Shown: positions 1-6,559, counted from the first letter of the stretch. The stretch is DNA of 11,588 bases from an uncultured Rhodospirillales bacterium (GCA_903928045.1 CAIYPH010000104.1:1-11588); one strand, 5' to 3'. Notes: generated by a model from the sequence alone, not told the origin. Made by a program: numbers and translations.

Positions 1-49
1 ACTGCCCCCGGGTCCACAACGCTTATTCCAACCACCGTTTATCACCATA

Positions 50-65
50 GTCGGCAAAAGCCGAC
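50..65. other. Short perfect hairpin upstream of thyX
   Basis: GTCGGC and GCCGAC form a perfect 6-bp stem around an AAAA loop, 47 bases before the thyX start. No T-run follows, so a plus-strand intrinsic terminator is unlikely. It could be the end of an upstream transcript, an operator or part of the thyX leader. Only the symmetry is seen directly. Confidence 0.35.
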
Positions 66-112
66 GGACCGGATATAGGCTCTCCCGACGCCGAATTCCA
101 GGGGAATACACG

Positions 113-1045
113 ATGAGTCTCACCGACGAGCAGAAAGCCGAAATTACGGCACTGCGGGCCCAAAGCGCGCCGACCCGCCGCGCCACCGTGGCGGCGCTGG
201 AGGAGATGCTCTACGTCGCCATGCCCGTGCTGGATCACGGCTTTGTCCGCGTGGTGGACTATATGGGCGATGACGCCGCGGTGGTGCAGGCGGCGCGGGT
301 GAGCTACGGGCGCGGCACCAAGAAAGTGTCGGAGGATGCCGGGCTGATCCGCTATCTCATGCGCCACCGGCACACCACGCCTTTCGAGATGTGCGAGATC
401 AAGTACCACGTAAAGCTGCCGATTTTCGTCGCCCGGCAGTGGATCCGACATCGCACCGCCAATGTAAACGAGTATTCCGCCCGCTATTCGATCCTCGATC
501 GCGAGTTCTACCTGCCGGCGCCGGAGCATCTCGCCGCGCAATCCTCCGTCAACCGCCAGGGCCGCGGCGCGGTGCTGGAGGGGCAGGAGGCGGAGGACGT
601 GCTGGATTTGCTGCGCAGTGACGCGATGCGCACCTACGACAACTACGCGAGCATGCTGAACGAGGGCATCGACGGCACCCCGGTCGACCCCGGCCGCCAG
701 GGCCTGGCGCGCGAACTGGCGCGGATGAACCTCACGCTGAACACCTACACCCAGTGGTACTGGAAGACCGACCTGCACAACCTCCTGCACTTCCTCTCGC
801 TGCGCGCCGACCCGCACGCCCAATATGAAATCCGGGCCTACGCTGAGCCGATGCTGCAAACCCTCGACGCCTGGGTCCCCGCCACCGCGGCCGCCTTCCG
901 CGACTACCGCCTCGGCGCCGTTACCTTCTCGGCCGCCATGCTTGCCGTGCTGCGGCGGCGTTTGGCTGGCGAGGCGGTGGAGCAGAAGGGTAGCGGGCTG
1001 TCCAAGCGCGAGTGGGATGAGATGATGGGCGCGCTGGCGGGTTGA
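113..1045 (+). CDS. thyX: Flavin-dependent thymidylate synthase ThyX
   Basis: Makes dTMP from dUMP with methylenetetrahydrofolate as carbon donor and FAD/NADPH for reduction; cytosolic, essential for DNA synthesis where classical ThyA is absent. The 310-residue product carries the family signature RHR-x7-S at residues 112-122 ([11 protein letters not shown]), preceded by HTTPFE at 87-92. The C-terminal substrate-binding block around 199-231 includes ARELARMNL and [16 protein letters not shown]. Length fits the longer alphaproteobacterial ThyX proteins. The ATG at 113 has an AGGGGAA Shine-Dalgarno at 100-106, six bases upstream. The gene stands alone; the next ORF begins 123 bases later with its own candidate promoter. 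Family assignment is secure. A large antisense ORF over it is a GC-frame shadow. Confidence 0.97.
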   Translation: MSLTDEQKAEITALRAQSAPTRRATVAALEEMLYVAMPVLDHGFVRVVDYMGDDAAVVQAARVSYGRGTKKVSEDAGLIRYLMRHRHTTPFEMCEIKYHVKLPIFVARQWIRHRTANVNEYSARYSILDREFYLPAPEHLAAQSSVNRQGRGAVLEGQEAEDVLDLLRSDAMRTYDNYASMLNEGIDGTPVDPGRQGLARELARMNLTLNTYTQWYWKTDLHNLLHFLSLRADPHAQYEIRAYAEPMLQTLDAWVPATAAAFRDYRLGAVTFSAAMLAVLRRRLAGEAVEQKGSGLSKREWDEMMGALAG

Positions 1046-1071
1046 CAATGACTACGTGGATCGCGTATATC
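1042..1071 (+). promoter_or_regulatory. Candidate sigma70-type promoter overlapping the thyX stop
   Basis: A perfect TTGACA at 1042-1047, overlapping the thyX TGA (1043-1045), is followed after 18 bases by TATATC at 1066-1071, which matches four of six positions of the -10 consensus. It would start a transcript about 90 bases before the ORF at 1169 and could drive the small ORF, HTH gene and kinase independently of thyX. Judged by eye only. Confidence 0.4.
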
Positions 1072-1130
1072 GACAGTACCGATCCCAACTGAGAGCACTG
1101 TCCGGTCAGGTCGCCAAATCCGTGAATTTT

Positions 1131-1148
1131 TCTGCGCTCATACGCAGA
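1131..1148 (+). other. Leader hairpin before the 1169 ORF
   Basis: TCTGCG and CGCAGA pair perfectly around a 6-base loop, ending 20 bases before the ATG at 1169. It lies in the presumed 5' leader of the small ORF/HTH/kinase operon. It could be an operator for the HTH protein or an mRNA structure. The symmetry is seen; the role is inference. Confidence 0.3.
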
Positions 1149-1168
1149 GATCGTTTGGCAGGTGTTCA

Positions 1169-1504
1169 ATGTGGCGTTTGGTGAGTTTTGAAATCGACCC
1201 GCACGACGAAATCCTTGTGCGGTTCGAGCGGGGGATGGAGTTCGTCGAACTCCTTGGCGCGCTTAAACTGGATGGCGATGTGGTCTCATTCATGCAGACC
1301 CACATTCACGGCAGCGGGCCAAATCGTCTCCGCATCTCCGGTTTGACCGGGTTGGCGCAACAGGTTCTGGAGTTTCTGGATGTCGACGAAATCCGAATTG
1401 TTGGCGCGACTCGCCGAACTGGGGCCGGTCCGGGTCGTCGACCAATTCCCCTTGCCTTCCGACGCGACGGAGGTCGTCGCCTTGTCGGGCATCGGCCGGC
1501 TTGA
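1169..1504 (+). CDS. Small hypothetical protein, first gene of the HTH/kinase operon
   Basis: I do not recognise this 111-residue product. The first 70 residues look like a compact soluble domain with alternating hydrophobic and charged stretches (MWRLVSFEIDPHDEILVRFERG, split here as MWRLVSFEID and ILVRFERG). No signal peptide or membrane segment is visible. From about residue 71 the reading frame overlaps the next gene by 125 bases. There the ORF turns Arg/Gly/Pro-rich (RRTGAGPGRRP) with disfavoured codons such as CGA, GGT and CGT, so that tail looks like read-through shadow. The start ATG is preceded by GCAGGT about six bases upstream. Codons are less GC-biased at third positions than in neighbours, hinting at separate origin. 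It may be a partner of the HTH protein, a toxin-like protein, or a degraded remnant; the sequence does not decide. Confidence 0.5.
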   Translation: MWRLVSFEIDPHDEILVRFERGMEFVELLGALKLDGDVVSFMQTHIHGSGPNRLRISGLTGLAQQVLEFLDVDEIRIVGATRRTGAGPGRRPIPLAFRRDGGRRLVGHRPA

Positions 1505-1904
1505 TCGCCTGGTCTCGGTCTGCCAGCGCCTACGCCAGGATGGCGCCACGCTGCGACAGGGCAAGGACGCGATCGACGACCTCGCCGCGTCGGGCCGCTC
1601 CGTCTGCCCCGTTGCCCGTACGACGGACTTCTCGGCGCTCGCGCGTGATCTCGCCGCGCTCAACGTCGCCGTGCACCGGCGGCATGAGATCGCCGACCCC
1701 GCAGCACATCTCGCCGCAGTTCGTGCCCGCCACGGGCTTTCACAGCGCGCCTTCGCCGATCGGCTGGGCTTCGACCTTCGAACGCTGCAGAACTGGGAGC
1801 AGGGTCGCAACCGCCCGGATGAAGCGGTGCTCGCACTCGTGACCTTGTTCGACCGCGATCCGGCCTCCGTGCAGGCCGCCATGTTCGATCTCGTCGCCCC
1901 ATGA
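1380..1904 (+). CDS. XRE-family helix-turn-helix protein with L7/L12-like N-terminal region
   Basis: A 174-residue probable DNA-binding regulator. Residues 108-162 form a Cro/C1-type HTH: LSQRAFADRLG, then RTLQNWEQGRNRP at 134-146, closest in style to the HigA/NadS antitoxin-like regulators. Residues about 43-100 resemble the ribosomal L7/L12 C-terminal fold: a strand, a helix with GKDAIDDL where L7/L12 has AKDLVE, then ALARDLAALNVAVHRR like the final KKALEEAGAEVEVK helix and strand. That similarity was judged by eye. The ATG at 1380 has GGAG at 1369-1372, seven bases away. Third-position GC is strong from this start, so it is preferred even though it lies inside the previous ORF. The stop overlaps the kinase start (ATGA), indicating translational coupling. 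It may autoregulate the operon; it could also be an antitoxin-like protein. Confidence 0.82.
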   Translation: MSTKSELLARLAELGPVRVVDQFPLPSDATEVVALSGIGRLDRLVSVCQRLRQDGATLRQGKDAIDDLAASGRSVCPVARTTDFSALARDLAALNVAVHRRHEIADPAAHLAAVRARHGLSQRAFADRLGFDLRTLQNWEQGRNRPDEAVLALVTLFDRDPASVQAAMFDLVAP

Positions 1905-2785
1905 TCGTCTGTTTCGGCTCCATCAACCTCGACCTCATCTTCCCCCTGCCCCACCTCCCCGTCGCCGGCCAAACCGTGCTCGGCCCGAATTTGCAGATCG
2001 AGCCGGGCGGCAAGGGCGCCAACCAGGCCGTCGCCGCGGCGCGGGATGGCGCCAAGGTGGTGTTCGCCGGTGCGCTCGGCCGCGATGCCCTGGCGGAGGA
2101 CGCGGTGGAGACCATGCGCGAAGCCGGTGTGGACATCACCCGCGTCATCCGCGTGAAGGGCGCCGCGACCGGGGCGGCGGCGATTTGTGTCGACCCCGAG
2201 GGACGCAACCTCATCGCGGTGGCCAGCGGCGCCAATCAATCGGCCAAACAGGCACAGATCGAGGACGACCAGCTCGGCCCGCGCACCACCGTGCTGCTGC
2301 AACGCGAGACCGATCCGGGCGAGACCGAGGCGCTGATCGCCCGCGCGCGGGCCGCCGGCTGCCGCATCGTGATGAACCTCGCGCCCCCCGGCCCGATCGC
2401 CCGCGAGGCGCTCGCCGCGCTCGATGTGCTGGTGGTGAACGAAGACGAGGCGGCGTGGCTCGCCACTCATCTCGGTTGCCCCGCGACCACCGCGGGGCTG
2501 CACGCGGCGCTCGATATCGACGTGGTGCAGACGCTCGGCGCCGAGGGGGCCGAGGCGGTCACCCGCGTCGGCACGCTGCGGGTTCAGGGTCGGGCAATTA
2601 CCGCGGTGGACACCACCGGCGCCGGCGACTGCTTCACCGGCGTGCTGGCCGCCGCCCTCGATCGCGGCACCACGCTGAAACTGGCGATGCAGCGCGCCAA
2701 CGCCGCGGCCGGCCTCGCCTGCACGCGCCGGGGCACCCAGGGCAGCATGCCCAAATCCGCCGAGACCGACGCTGCGCTTGGCTGA
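1901..2785 (+). CDS. rbsK: Ribokinase, PfkB carbohydrate kinase family
   Basis: ATP-dependent sugar kinase, most likely converting D-ribose to ribose-5-phosphate for the pentose phosphate pathway and nucleotide synthesis; cytosolic. The 294-residue protein has PfkB signature 1 (EPGGKGANQAVAAAR, residues 34-48) and the anion-hole/catalytic motif DTTGAGD at 237-243, with Asp243 as predicted base. NEDEAAWL at 180-187 and TLGAEGA at 211-217 are also typical, as is the ribokinase-like tail GTQGSMPK at 278-285. The ATG overlaps the HTH stop codon, so it is probably translated by coupling. No ribose transporter or RbsD lies alongside, so the exact substrate is not fixed by context; related PfkB kinases for other pentoses or nucleosides are possible. 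A hairpin terminator follows 12 bases after the stop. Confidence 0.88.
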   Translation: MIVCFGSINLDLIFPLPHLPVAGQTVLGPNLQIEPGGKGANQAVAAARDGAKVVFAGALGRDALAEDAVETMREAGVDITRVIRVKGAATGAAAICVDPEGRNLIAVASGANQSAKQAQIEDDQLGPRTTVLLQRETDPGETEALIARARAAGCRIVMNLAPPGPIAREALAALDVLVVNEDEAAWLATHLGCPATTAGLHAALDIDVVQTLGAEGAEAVTRVGTLRVQGRAITAVDTTGAGDCFTGVLAAALDRGTTLKLAMQRANAAAGLACTRRGTQGSMPKSAETDAALG

Positions 2786-2797
2786 CCCCAAACAGTT

Positions 2798-2833
2798 CGG
2801 GCCGCCCCTGAGAGGAGCGGCCCGTTCTGTGTG
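2798..2833 (+). terminator. GC-rich hairpin terminator between convergent genes
   Basis: CGGGCCGC (2798-2805) and GCGGCCCG (2817-2824) form a perfect 8-bp stem. Inside the loop, CCT and AGG can pair further around GAG. The following TTCTGTGTG is only moderately T-rich. The site lies between the kinase stop and the convergent cold-shock gene and may act in both directions. Confidence 0.7.
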
Positions 2834-2855
2834 AAATTTCGATGACAGACGCGCG

Positions 2856-3500
2856 TCAGGCCGGGGAAATCGACCCGGCCTCGGGGCCTTTCTGACCCTG
2901 CACAACCGCCATCCGCACGGACTGGCCTTCCGCCAGCGTGCTGATGCCGGCGCGCTCAAGCGCCGTGGCGTGCACGAACACGTCCTTGCCGCCGCCATCG
3001 GGGGTGACGAAGCCGAACCCCTTGTCGGGGTTGTACCACTTCACGGTGCCCATCGTCTCAACGGCGCTGCTGAGATCGACATTGCGGCGCGGCGCGCCAC
3101 CCATGCCACCCGGACGCGGGCCGGCGGCGGATGGCGGGCGGCGGGCGCCCGGCTGCTCGGCGGTGCTTTCGTCGACCGAGAGCACCTGGTCGATCTGGCG
3201 GCCCTTCTGGCCCTGCCCGATCCGCACGCTCAGCGTGGCGCCGGGGCTCACGGCCTTGTAGCCGGCGGACTGCAAGGCATTGATGTGCAAGAACACATCG
3301 CCCGATCCATCGGCGAGGGCGGCGAAGCCATAGCCCTTCTCAGCATTGAACCACTTCACGCTGGCGCGCACTTCCGGCCCAGCCGAAGCGGTGCTCAGCG
3401 AGGGAAACGACACCGGCGGCGGGGTGTTGCCGTAGAAGTTGTCGTCATCGAAACCGCGGCGCCGAGGCTGCCATTGGCGGTCGTTCTTAGGTGATCTCAA
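2856..3500 (-). CDS. Double cold-shock-domain RNA/ssDNA-binding protein
   Basis: Contains two cold-shock (OB-fold) domains, which bind single-stranded nucleic acid and typically act as RNA chaperones or transcription antiterminators. Counting from the TTG at 3500 the product is 214 residues. A basic, disordered N-terminus ([19 protein letters not shown]) precedes CSD1 at about 45-109 with RNP1-like KGYGFA (55-60) and RNP2-like DVFLH (68-72). A Pro/Gly/Ala/Arg-rich linker (110-148) leads to CSD2 at 150-212 with KGFGFV and DVFVH. Both RNA-binding faces look intact. An in-frame GTG at 3557 would add 19 residues, but it lies in a candidate promoter. TTG has AGAGGA ten bases upstream and begins exactly where the family-like N-terminus begins. 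Two-domain cold-shock proteins are common in alphaproteobacteria. It is convergent with the kinase operon. Confidence 0.92.
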   Translation of the reverse strand: MRSPKNDRQWQPRRRGFDDDNFYGNTPPPVSFPSLSTASAGPEVRASVKWFNAEKGYGFAALADGSGDVFLHINALQSAGYKAVSPGATLSVRIGQGQKGRQIDQVLSVDESTAEQPGARRPPSAAGPRPGGMGGAPRRNVDLSSAVETMGTVKWYNPDKGFGFVTPDGGGKDVFVHATALERAGISTLAEGQSVRMAVVQGQKGPEAGSISPA

Positions 3501-3510
3501 GTTCGAATCG

Positions 3511-3516
3511 TCCTCT
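3511..3516 (-). promoter_or_regulatory. Shine-Dalgarno supporting the TTG start of the cold-shock gene
   Basis: The minus strand reads AGAGGA here, ten bases before the TTG at 3500. The spacing is slightly long but usable. Together with the candidate promoter further upstream it favours TTG over the longer GTG start. Confidence 0.5.
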
Positions 3517-3557
3517 GTGTTGACCAGCCGTTCTGCACTGATCAGGGCCAAGGCCAC

Positions 3558-3586
3558 AATCTAGCACTTCTTGCACCCCCCGGCAA
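3558..3586 (-). promoter_or_regulatory. Candidate promoter for the cold-shock gene
   Basis: On the minus strand TTGCCG (3586-3581) and TAGATT (3563-3558) are 17 bases apart, each matching four of six consensus positions. Transcription would start near 3551, giving a leader of about 50 bases to the TTG start and lying downstream of the GTG at 3557. Predicted by eye. Confidence 0.35.
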
Positions 3587-3600
3587 TCGTCTGCTGCGCA

Positions 3601-4800
3601 TCAGAGTGGCCGCAACAGCGGAATCCACCACCTCCGCGTCGCCGCCATGGCGATCAGCCCCTCCGCGCCACTGATCGCGGTCGCCAGCGGCGCCCCGATC
3701 GCGTCGGCCAGCAGCCCGAGATGGAGAAAGCCGATCGGGCCGATGCCGATGCAGGCGCTCAGCACGCCGAACACCCGGCTGCGCATTTCGGCGGGGGCGG
3801 CGAGGTAGATCAGGGTGGTCTGCATGATCCCGAAGCTCGCCGCCGCCACCCCGGTCAACCCCACCGTCACGCCCGCGCTCCATGGGGTCGGCGCGGCGGC
3901 CAGGCCGAGTTCGGCAAGAAAATACAACAGCGTGCCGGCGACATAGATCCGCCCATGCGCCCCGTTGCGGGCGAGCGTGCCGATCAGCAGCGAGGCGGCG
4001 AGCGCGCCGAGCCCGTCCATGCTCACCAGCACCCCGGTCGCCTCCGCCCCCAGCGCCAGCCGCCCCTGCGCCAGCACCGGCACCATGCTGGTCGCCGGCC
4101 AGCCGAACAGGTTGAAGATCGAGGTCAGCACCAGCACCCCCATCAGGCGCCGGTCCCGCCGCACCAGCCGCACGCCGCCCATGATCCGCGACAGGGTCGC
4201 CGGCCCGCCGGCGGGCGCGATCAGATTGCGGTAGCGCATCCCCGCGAGCGCCACGAACGCCGCGACATACAGCATCGCCCCAAGCCCGAACGCCCCGGTA
4301 ACGCCGACGCCCGCCAGCAGCAGCCCGCCGGCGGTCGGGCCGAGCATGCGGCTGAGGTTGGAGCTCGCCGAATCGAACGACACCGCGGCGCTCACCCGCT
4401 CCGGCCCCACCACCTCGCCCAGCAGCAGCCGGCGCACCGTGCTGTCGCTCAGCCAGCCGAGCCCGTTGATGAAGGCCGCCACCGCGAGATGCCAGGTCGC
4501 CAGCCGGCCGCTCCAGGCAAGGCCGGTCATCGCCGCCGAGGTCACCCCCATCATCGCGGTGATCACCAGCAGCACGCTGCGCCGCTGCACCCGCTCCGCC
4601 AACGCCCCGAAGACCGCGCCGAACAGCCCCATCGGCAGCAGCCGCAGCATCATCAGCATCGCCACCAGGAAGGCCGAGCCGGTCTGCTGATAGGCCACCA
4701 CGCTGAAGGCCAGCGCGTCGAGCCAGCGGATCGCCGAGGAAATCGAACCGGCGATCCACAGCCGGACGTAATCCGGCTCGGCGAATATCCCCCTGCTCAT
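3601..4800 (-). CDS. Major facilitator superfamily permease (EntS-like MFS_3 type)
   Basis: An inner-membrane transporter of 399 residues with about twelve hydrophobic spans, the usual MFS length. Between TM2 and TM3 it has the motif-A-like loop GALAERVQRRSVL (65-77). RMLGPTAGGLLLAGVG at 151-166 resembles the TM5 segment of the MFS_3/enterobactin-exporter-like group. EMRSRVFGVLSACIGIGPIG at 338-357 matches the later conserved loop and TM11 of that group. These relatives are mostly proton-driven exporters, but the substrate cannot be told from sequence or neighbours. The ATG at 4800 is followed directly by a normal cytoplasmic N-terminus (MSRGIFAEPDYVRLW); the nearest Shine-Dalgarno, AGGA, is rather distant. 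A second long minus-strand ORF in another frame is an Arg/Gly/Ala-rich shadow. It is divergent from the 4930 gene and about 100 bases upstream of the cold-shock gene. Confidence 0.9.
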   Translation of the reverse strand: MSRGIFAEPDYVRLWIAGSISSAIRWLDALAFSVVAYQQTGSAFLVAMLMMLRLLPMGLFGAVFGALAERVQRRSVLLVITAMMGVTSAAMTGLAWSGRLATWHLAVAAFINGLGWLSDSTVRRLLLGEVVGPERVSAAVSFDSASSNLSRMLGPTAGGLLLAGVGVTGAFGLGAMLYVAAFVALAGMRYRNLIAPAGGPATLSRIMGGVRLVRRDRRLMGVLVLTSIFNLFGWPATSMVPVLAQGRLALGAEATGVLVSMDGLGALAASLLIGTLARNGAHGRIYVAGTLLYFLAELGLAAAPTPWSAGVTVGLTGVAAASFGIMQTTLIYLAAPAEMRSRVFGVLSACIGIGPIGFLHLGLLADAIGAPLATAISGAEGLIAMAATRRWWIPLLRPL

Positions 4801-4819
4801 GCTGCGTGCTTGTCCTGCT

Positions 4820-4862
4820 CGGCCGCGTTTCCCATCCGGCCGCGATCCTGACGCGGATCGCG
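4820..4862. promoter_or_regulatory. Direct repeat and hairpin in a divergent intergenic region
   Basis: The 129 bases between the permease and the divergent gene at 4930 hold CGGCCGCG twice (4820-4827 and 4837-4844, 17 bases apart). They also hold a perfect 8-bp inverted repeat CGCGATCC/GGATCGCG (4841-4848 and 4855-4862) with a 6-base spacer. The spacing suits a regulator site serving both genes, but GC-rich DNA produces such matches by chance. Confidence 0.3.
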
Positions 4863-4929
4863 CGGGGATGACAGGGTTTCGAGAGGCAATCTTTGCATTC
4901 CCGATGCGGGCGCGTTATCGGATGAGCAG

Positions 4930-6501
4930 ATGAGCGCCGCCACGCGGGAGATCCTATCGTTGAATAGACCGGTGCTGCTAGCCATTCTGCTGGCCGGCCT
5001 GAATCTGGCCGGCCCGGCCCTCGGACAGACCGCGGCCCCGGACCAGGCCAGCAATCCCGCCACCACCCCAGCCCCGGTGAGCGCCCGCCCGGGCGCCATC
5101 ACGCTCATGCCAGCGGAGCCGAAGGGGCTGCTGCTGGCGCGCGAGGTCGCCGCCCGCGTGGTGCGCGTCACCGGCCGGCGCGGCGGCCTTCCGCAGCAGC
5201 CCGGACTCACCGGCTACGGCCTCGTGGTGGGCGAAGTGCCCGACGACACCGGCGGCGCCACCCTGGTCATCGCCACCCCCGACCACCTCGTGCGCGATCC
5301 CGCGCAGCCCGACCGCCGCCTGTCGCCCCCGCTCGTCACCTTCGGCAGCGGAACCACGGCCCGCCAGGTCACCGCCGAGCTGCTCGAGGAAAGGGTCGCC
5401 CCGAACCAGGGCGACCTCGCGGTGCTGCGCGTCGCCCGCCCGCCGGATTTCCGCCTGTCGCGCGTCACCATGGCGCTGACGTCGATCATCCTGCCCGGCA
5501 CCGCCGCCTGGCAGGTCGGCCGCCGCGGCGTCACCGAGCCGCTCACCGATCCGGTGCGCTACCGCCACGATGACGTGGTGGGCTGGATGCTGTTCGAGGG
5601 CCTGGAAAACGATGGAGCGACCGCGGGGTCCGTCGTGGTCGGCGAGCAGGGCGTCATCGGCATGATGATGGGCCCGCAGGAGAGCGACAAAACGTTGTCG
5701 CGGATCGCCTCGATCAACTTCATCGCCACGCGGATGCGCGCCTGGGGTCAGGCCTGGGACATCGAAGCCCAGGGCGGCGAGGTGAGCCAGCGCCCCGCGG
5801 TGAGCGGTTCGGCCGGCGTGCCCACCCGGCTCGATCTCGCGCCGATCCGCCTGGTGGCGCTGCTGCCGGCCGAGGTGACGGCGCGCTCCAGCTGGGTGCC
5901 GGCCGGGGCGCGGCTGTCCCCCTGGGCGGAAACCCCGGTGCGGCTGCTCGCCTCCCCGCGGCGCGAGGCGGCGGTGGTCGGCAACCTGCCGGCCGGGATG
6001 TATCTGCCGCAGGATGCCTGGCGAATGGGTGCCTATGACATCGTCCACAAGCTCGATGGCGGCGCCTGGTTCCTGGTGCAGACCGGCGGTGAGCCGGTGG
6101 GCTATGCCGCGGGCAAGGATGTCGTCGAGATCTGGCCGCAGGCCGAGGTCACCGGCCTCGCCGGCGGCAAGGTGGTGCGGGAATGGACCTCCTCGGCCGG
6201 CCGCCCTGCCCTGCTGCGCGATATCGGCACCGCCTATGAGATCGAAACCTCGCTGCCTTGCCGGCTGCCATTCTGCCGCACCCTGCTGGTCTATACCCCG
6301 GCCCCGCCAATGCCCGGCGCCATCATCCCGACGTTCCAGATGCGGCCGGTGACCGGCATATGGCGCGAGGGCGACGCGGTGGCCATCCGCCTGCAAGTAC
6401 CGCGGCGAGTGGTCGAGACCCGGGGCACGCGGCTGATGGCCTGCGTCGGCAGCGATGCCGACTGCGCCGAGGAGCCGCTACTCCCCGCGGCCACGCCGTG
6501 A
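4930..6501 (+). CDS. Exported degenerate HtrA/trypsin-like protein with SH3-like C-terminal segment
   Basis: A 523-residue protein I recognise only by architecture. A signal peptide covers residues 1-32 (hydrophobic VLLAILLAGLNLAG, likely cleavage after ALG). A Pro/Ala-rich linker precedes a degenerate trypsin-like domain at about 68-270. GYGLVV at 95-100 and ATPDHLV at 115-121 align with the HtrA GSGFVV and TNAHVV blocks, keeping His119. GDLAVLRV at 161-168 aligns with DIALIQI, keeping Asp162. GATAGSVVVGEQGVIGMM at 229-246 aligns with GNSGGALVN..GELIGI, putting Thr231 at the nucleophilic Ser. About 336-402 looks like a bacterial SH3 domain (VRLLASP, VGNLPAGMYL, WFLVQTGGEPVGYAAGKDV). Four C-terminal Cys at 444, 449, 505 and 512 could form disulfides. 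The role is probably periplasmic and non-proteolytic, but unproven. The ATG has only a weak Shine-Dalgarno. Transketolase follows 58 bases later. Confidence 0.85.
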   Translation: MSAATREILSLNRPVLLAILLAGLNLAGPALGQTAAPDQASNPATTPAPVSARPGAITLMPAEPKGLLLAREVAARVVRVTGRRGGLPQQPGLTGYGLVVGEVPDDTGGATLVIATPDHLVRDPAQPDRRLSPPLVTFGSGTTARQVTAELLEERVAPNQGDLAVLRVARPPDFRLSRVTMALTSIILPGTAAWQVGRRGVTEPLTDPVRYRHDDVVGWMLFEGLENDGATAGSVVVGEQGVIGMMMGPQESDKTLSRIASINFIATRMRAWGQAWDIEAQGGEVSQRPAVSGSAGVPTRLDLAPIRLVALLPAEVTARSSWVPAGARLSPWAETPVRLLASPRREAAVVGNLPAGMYLPQDAWRMGAYDIVHKLDGGAWFLVQTGGEPVGYAAGKDVVEIWPQAEVTGLAGGKVVREWTSSAGRPALLRDIGTAYEIETSLPCRLPFCRTLLVYTPAPPMPGAIIPTFQMRPVTGIWREGDAVAIRLQVPRRVVETRGTRLMACVGSDADCAEEPLLPAATP

Positions 6502-6521
6502 GCGGCGACTTGCCTCGCATC

Positions 6522-6545
6522 GCGCCCGCTTCTAAGAGCGGGCGC
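6522..6545 (+). other. Perfect 9-bp hairpin in the leader of transketolase
   Basis: GCGCCCGCT (6522-6530) and AGCGGGCGC (6537-6545) pair fully around a TCTAAG loop. There is no T-run; the tkt Shine-Dalgarno starts three bases after the stem. It may separate mRNA segments by blocking exonuclease or tune access to the ribosome site. The structure is evident; the role is inference. Confidence 0.55.
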
Positions 6546-6548
6546 GAG

Positions 6549-6555
6549 AAGGAGG
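6549..6555 (+). promoter_or_regulatory. Strong Shine-Dalgarno of tkt
   Basis: AAGGAGG, a near-perfect match to the anti-Shine-Dalgarno, lies four bases before the ATG at 6560. It fixes this start and implies high translation of transketolase. Confidence 0.85.
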
Positions 6556-6559
6556 TACC

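Noticed and set aside
23..1048. 341-codon minus-strand ORF across thyX
   Set aside because: His/Arg/Gly-rich composition typical of antisense to a high-GC gene; the thyX motifs on the plus strand are decisive.
1169..2785. Definite toxin-antitoxin or defence module
   Set aside because: The HTH is antitoxin-like, but no recognised toxin domain or nuclease motif is visible, and the third gene is an ordinary sugar kinase.
2185..2811. 208-codon plus-strand ORF inside the kinase gene
   Set aside because: Extreme Arg/Gly/His composition in an alternative frame of a well-supported kinase.
1286..2998. 570-codon minus-strand ORF across the HTH and kinase genes
   Set aside because: Antisense shadow; it also crosses the terminator and part of the cold-shock gene, and shows no domain pattern.
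3542..4759. 405-codon minus-strand ORF overlapping the permease in another frame
   Set aside because: Arg/Gly/Asp/Ala-rich with no membrane segments; the other frame gives a clean 12-TM MFS protein.
3571..4851. 426-codon plus-strand ORF opposite the permease
   Set aside because: Gln/Arg/His/Pro-rich shadow of the permease with no recognisable motif.
4978..6396. 472-codon minus-strand ORF opposite the exported protein
   Set aside because: Low-complexity His/Gly/Arg composition; the plus strand has a signal peptide and protease-like blocks.
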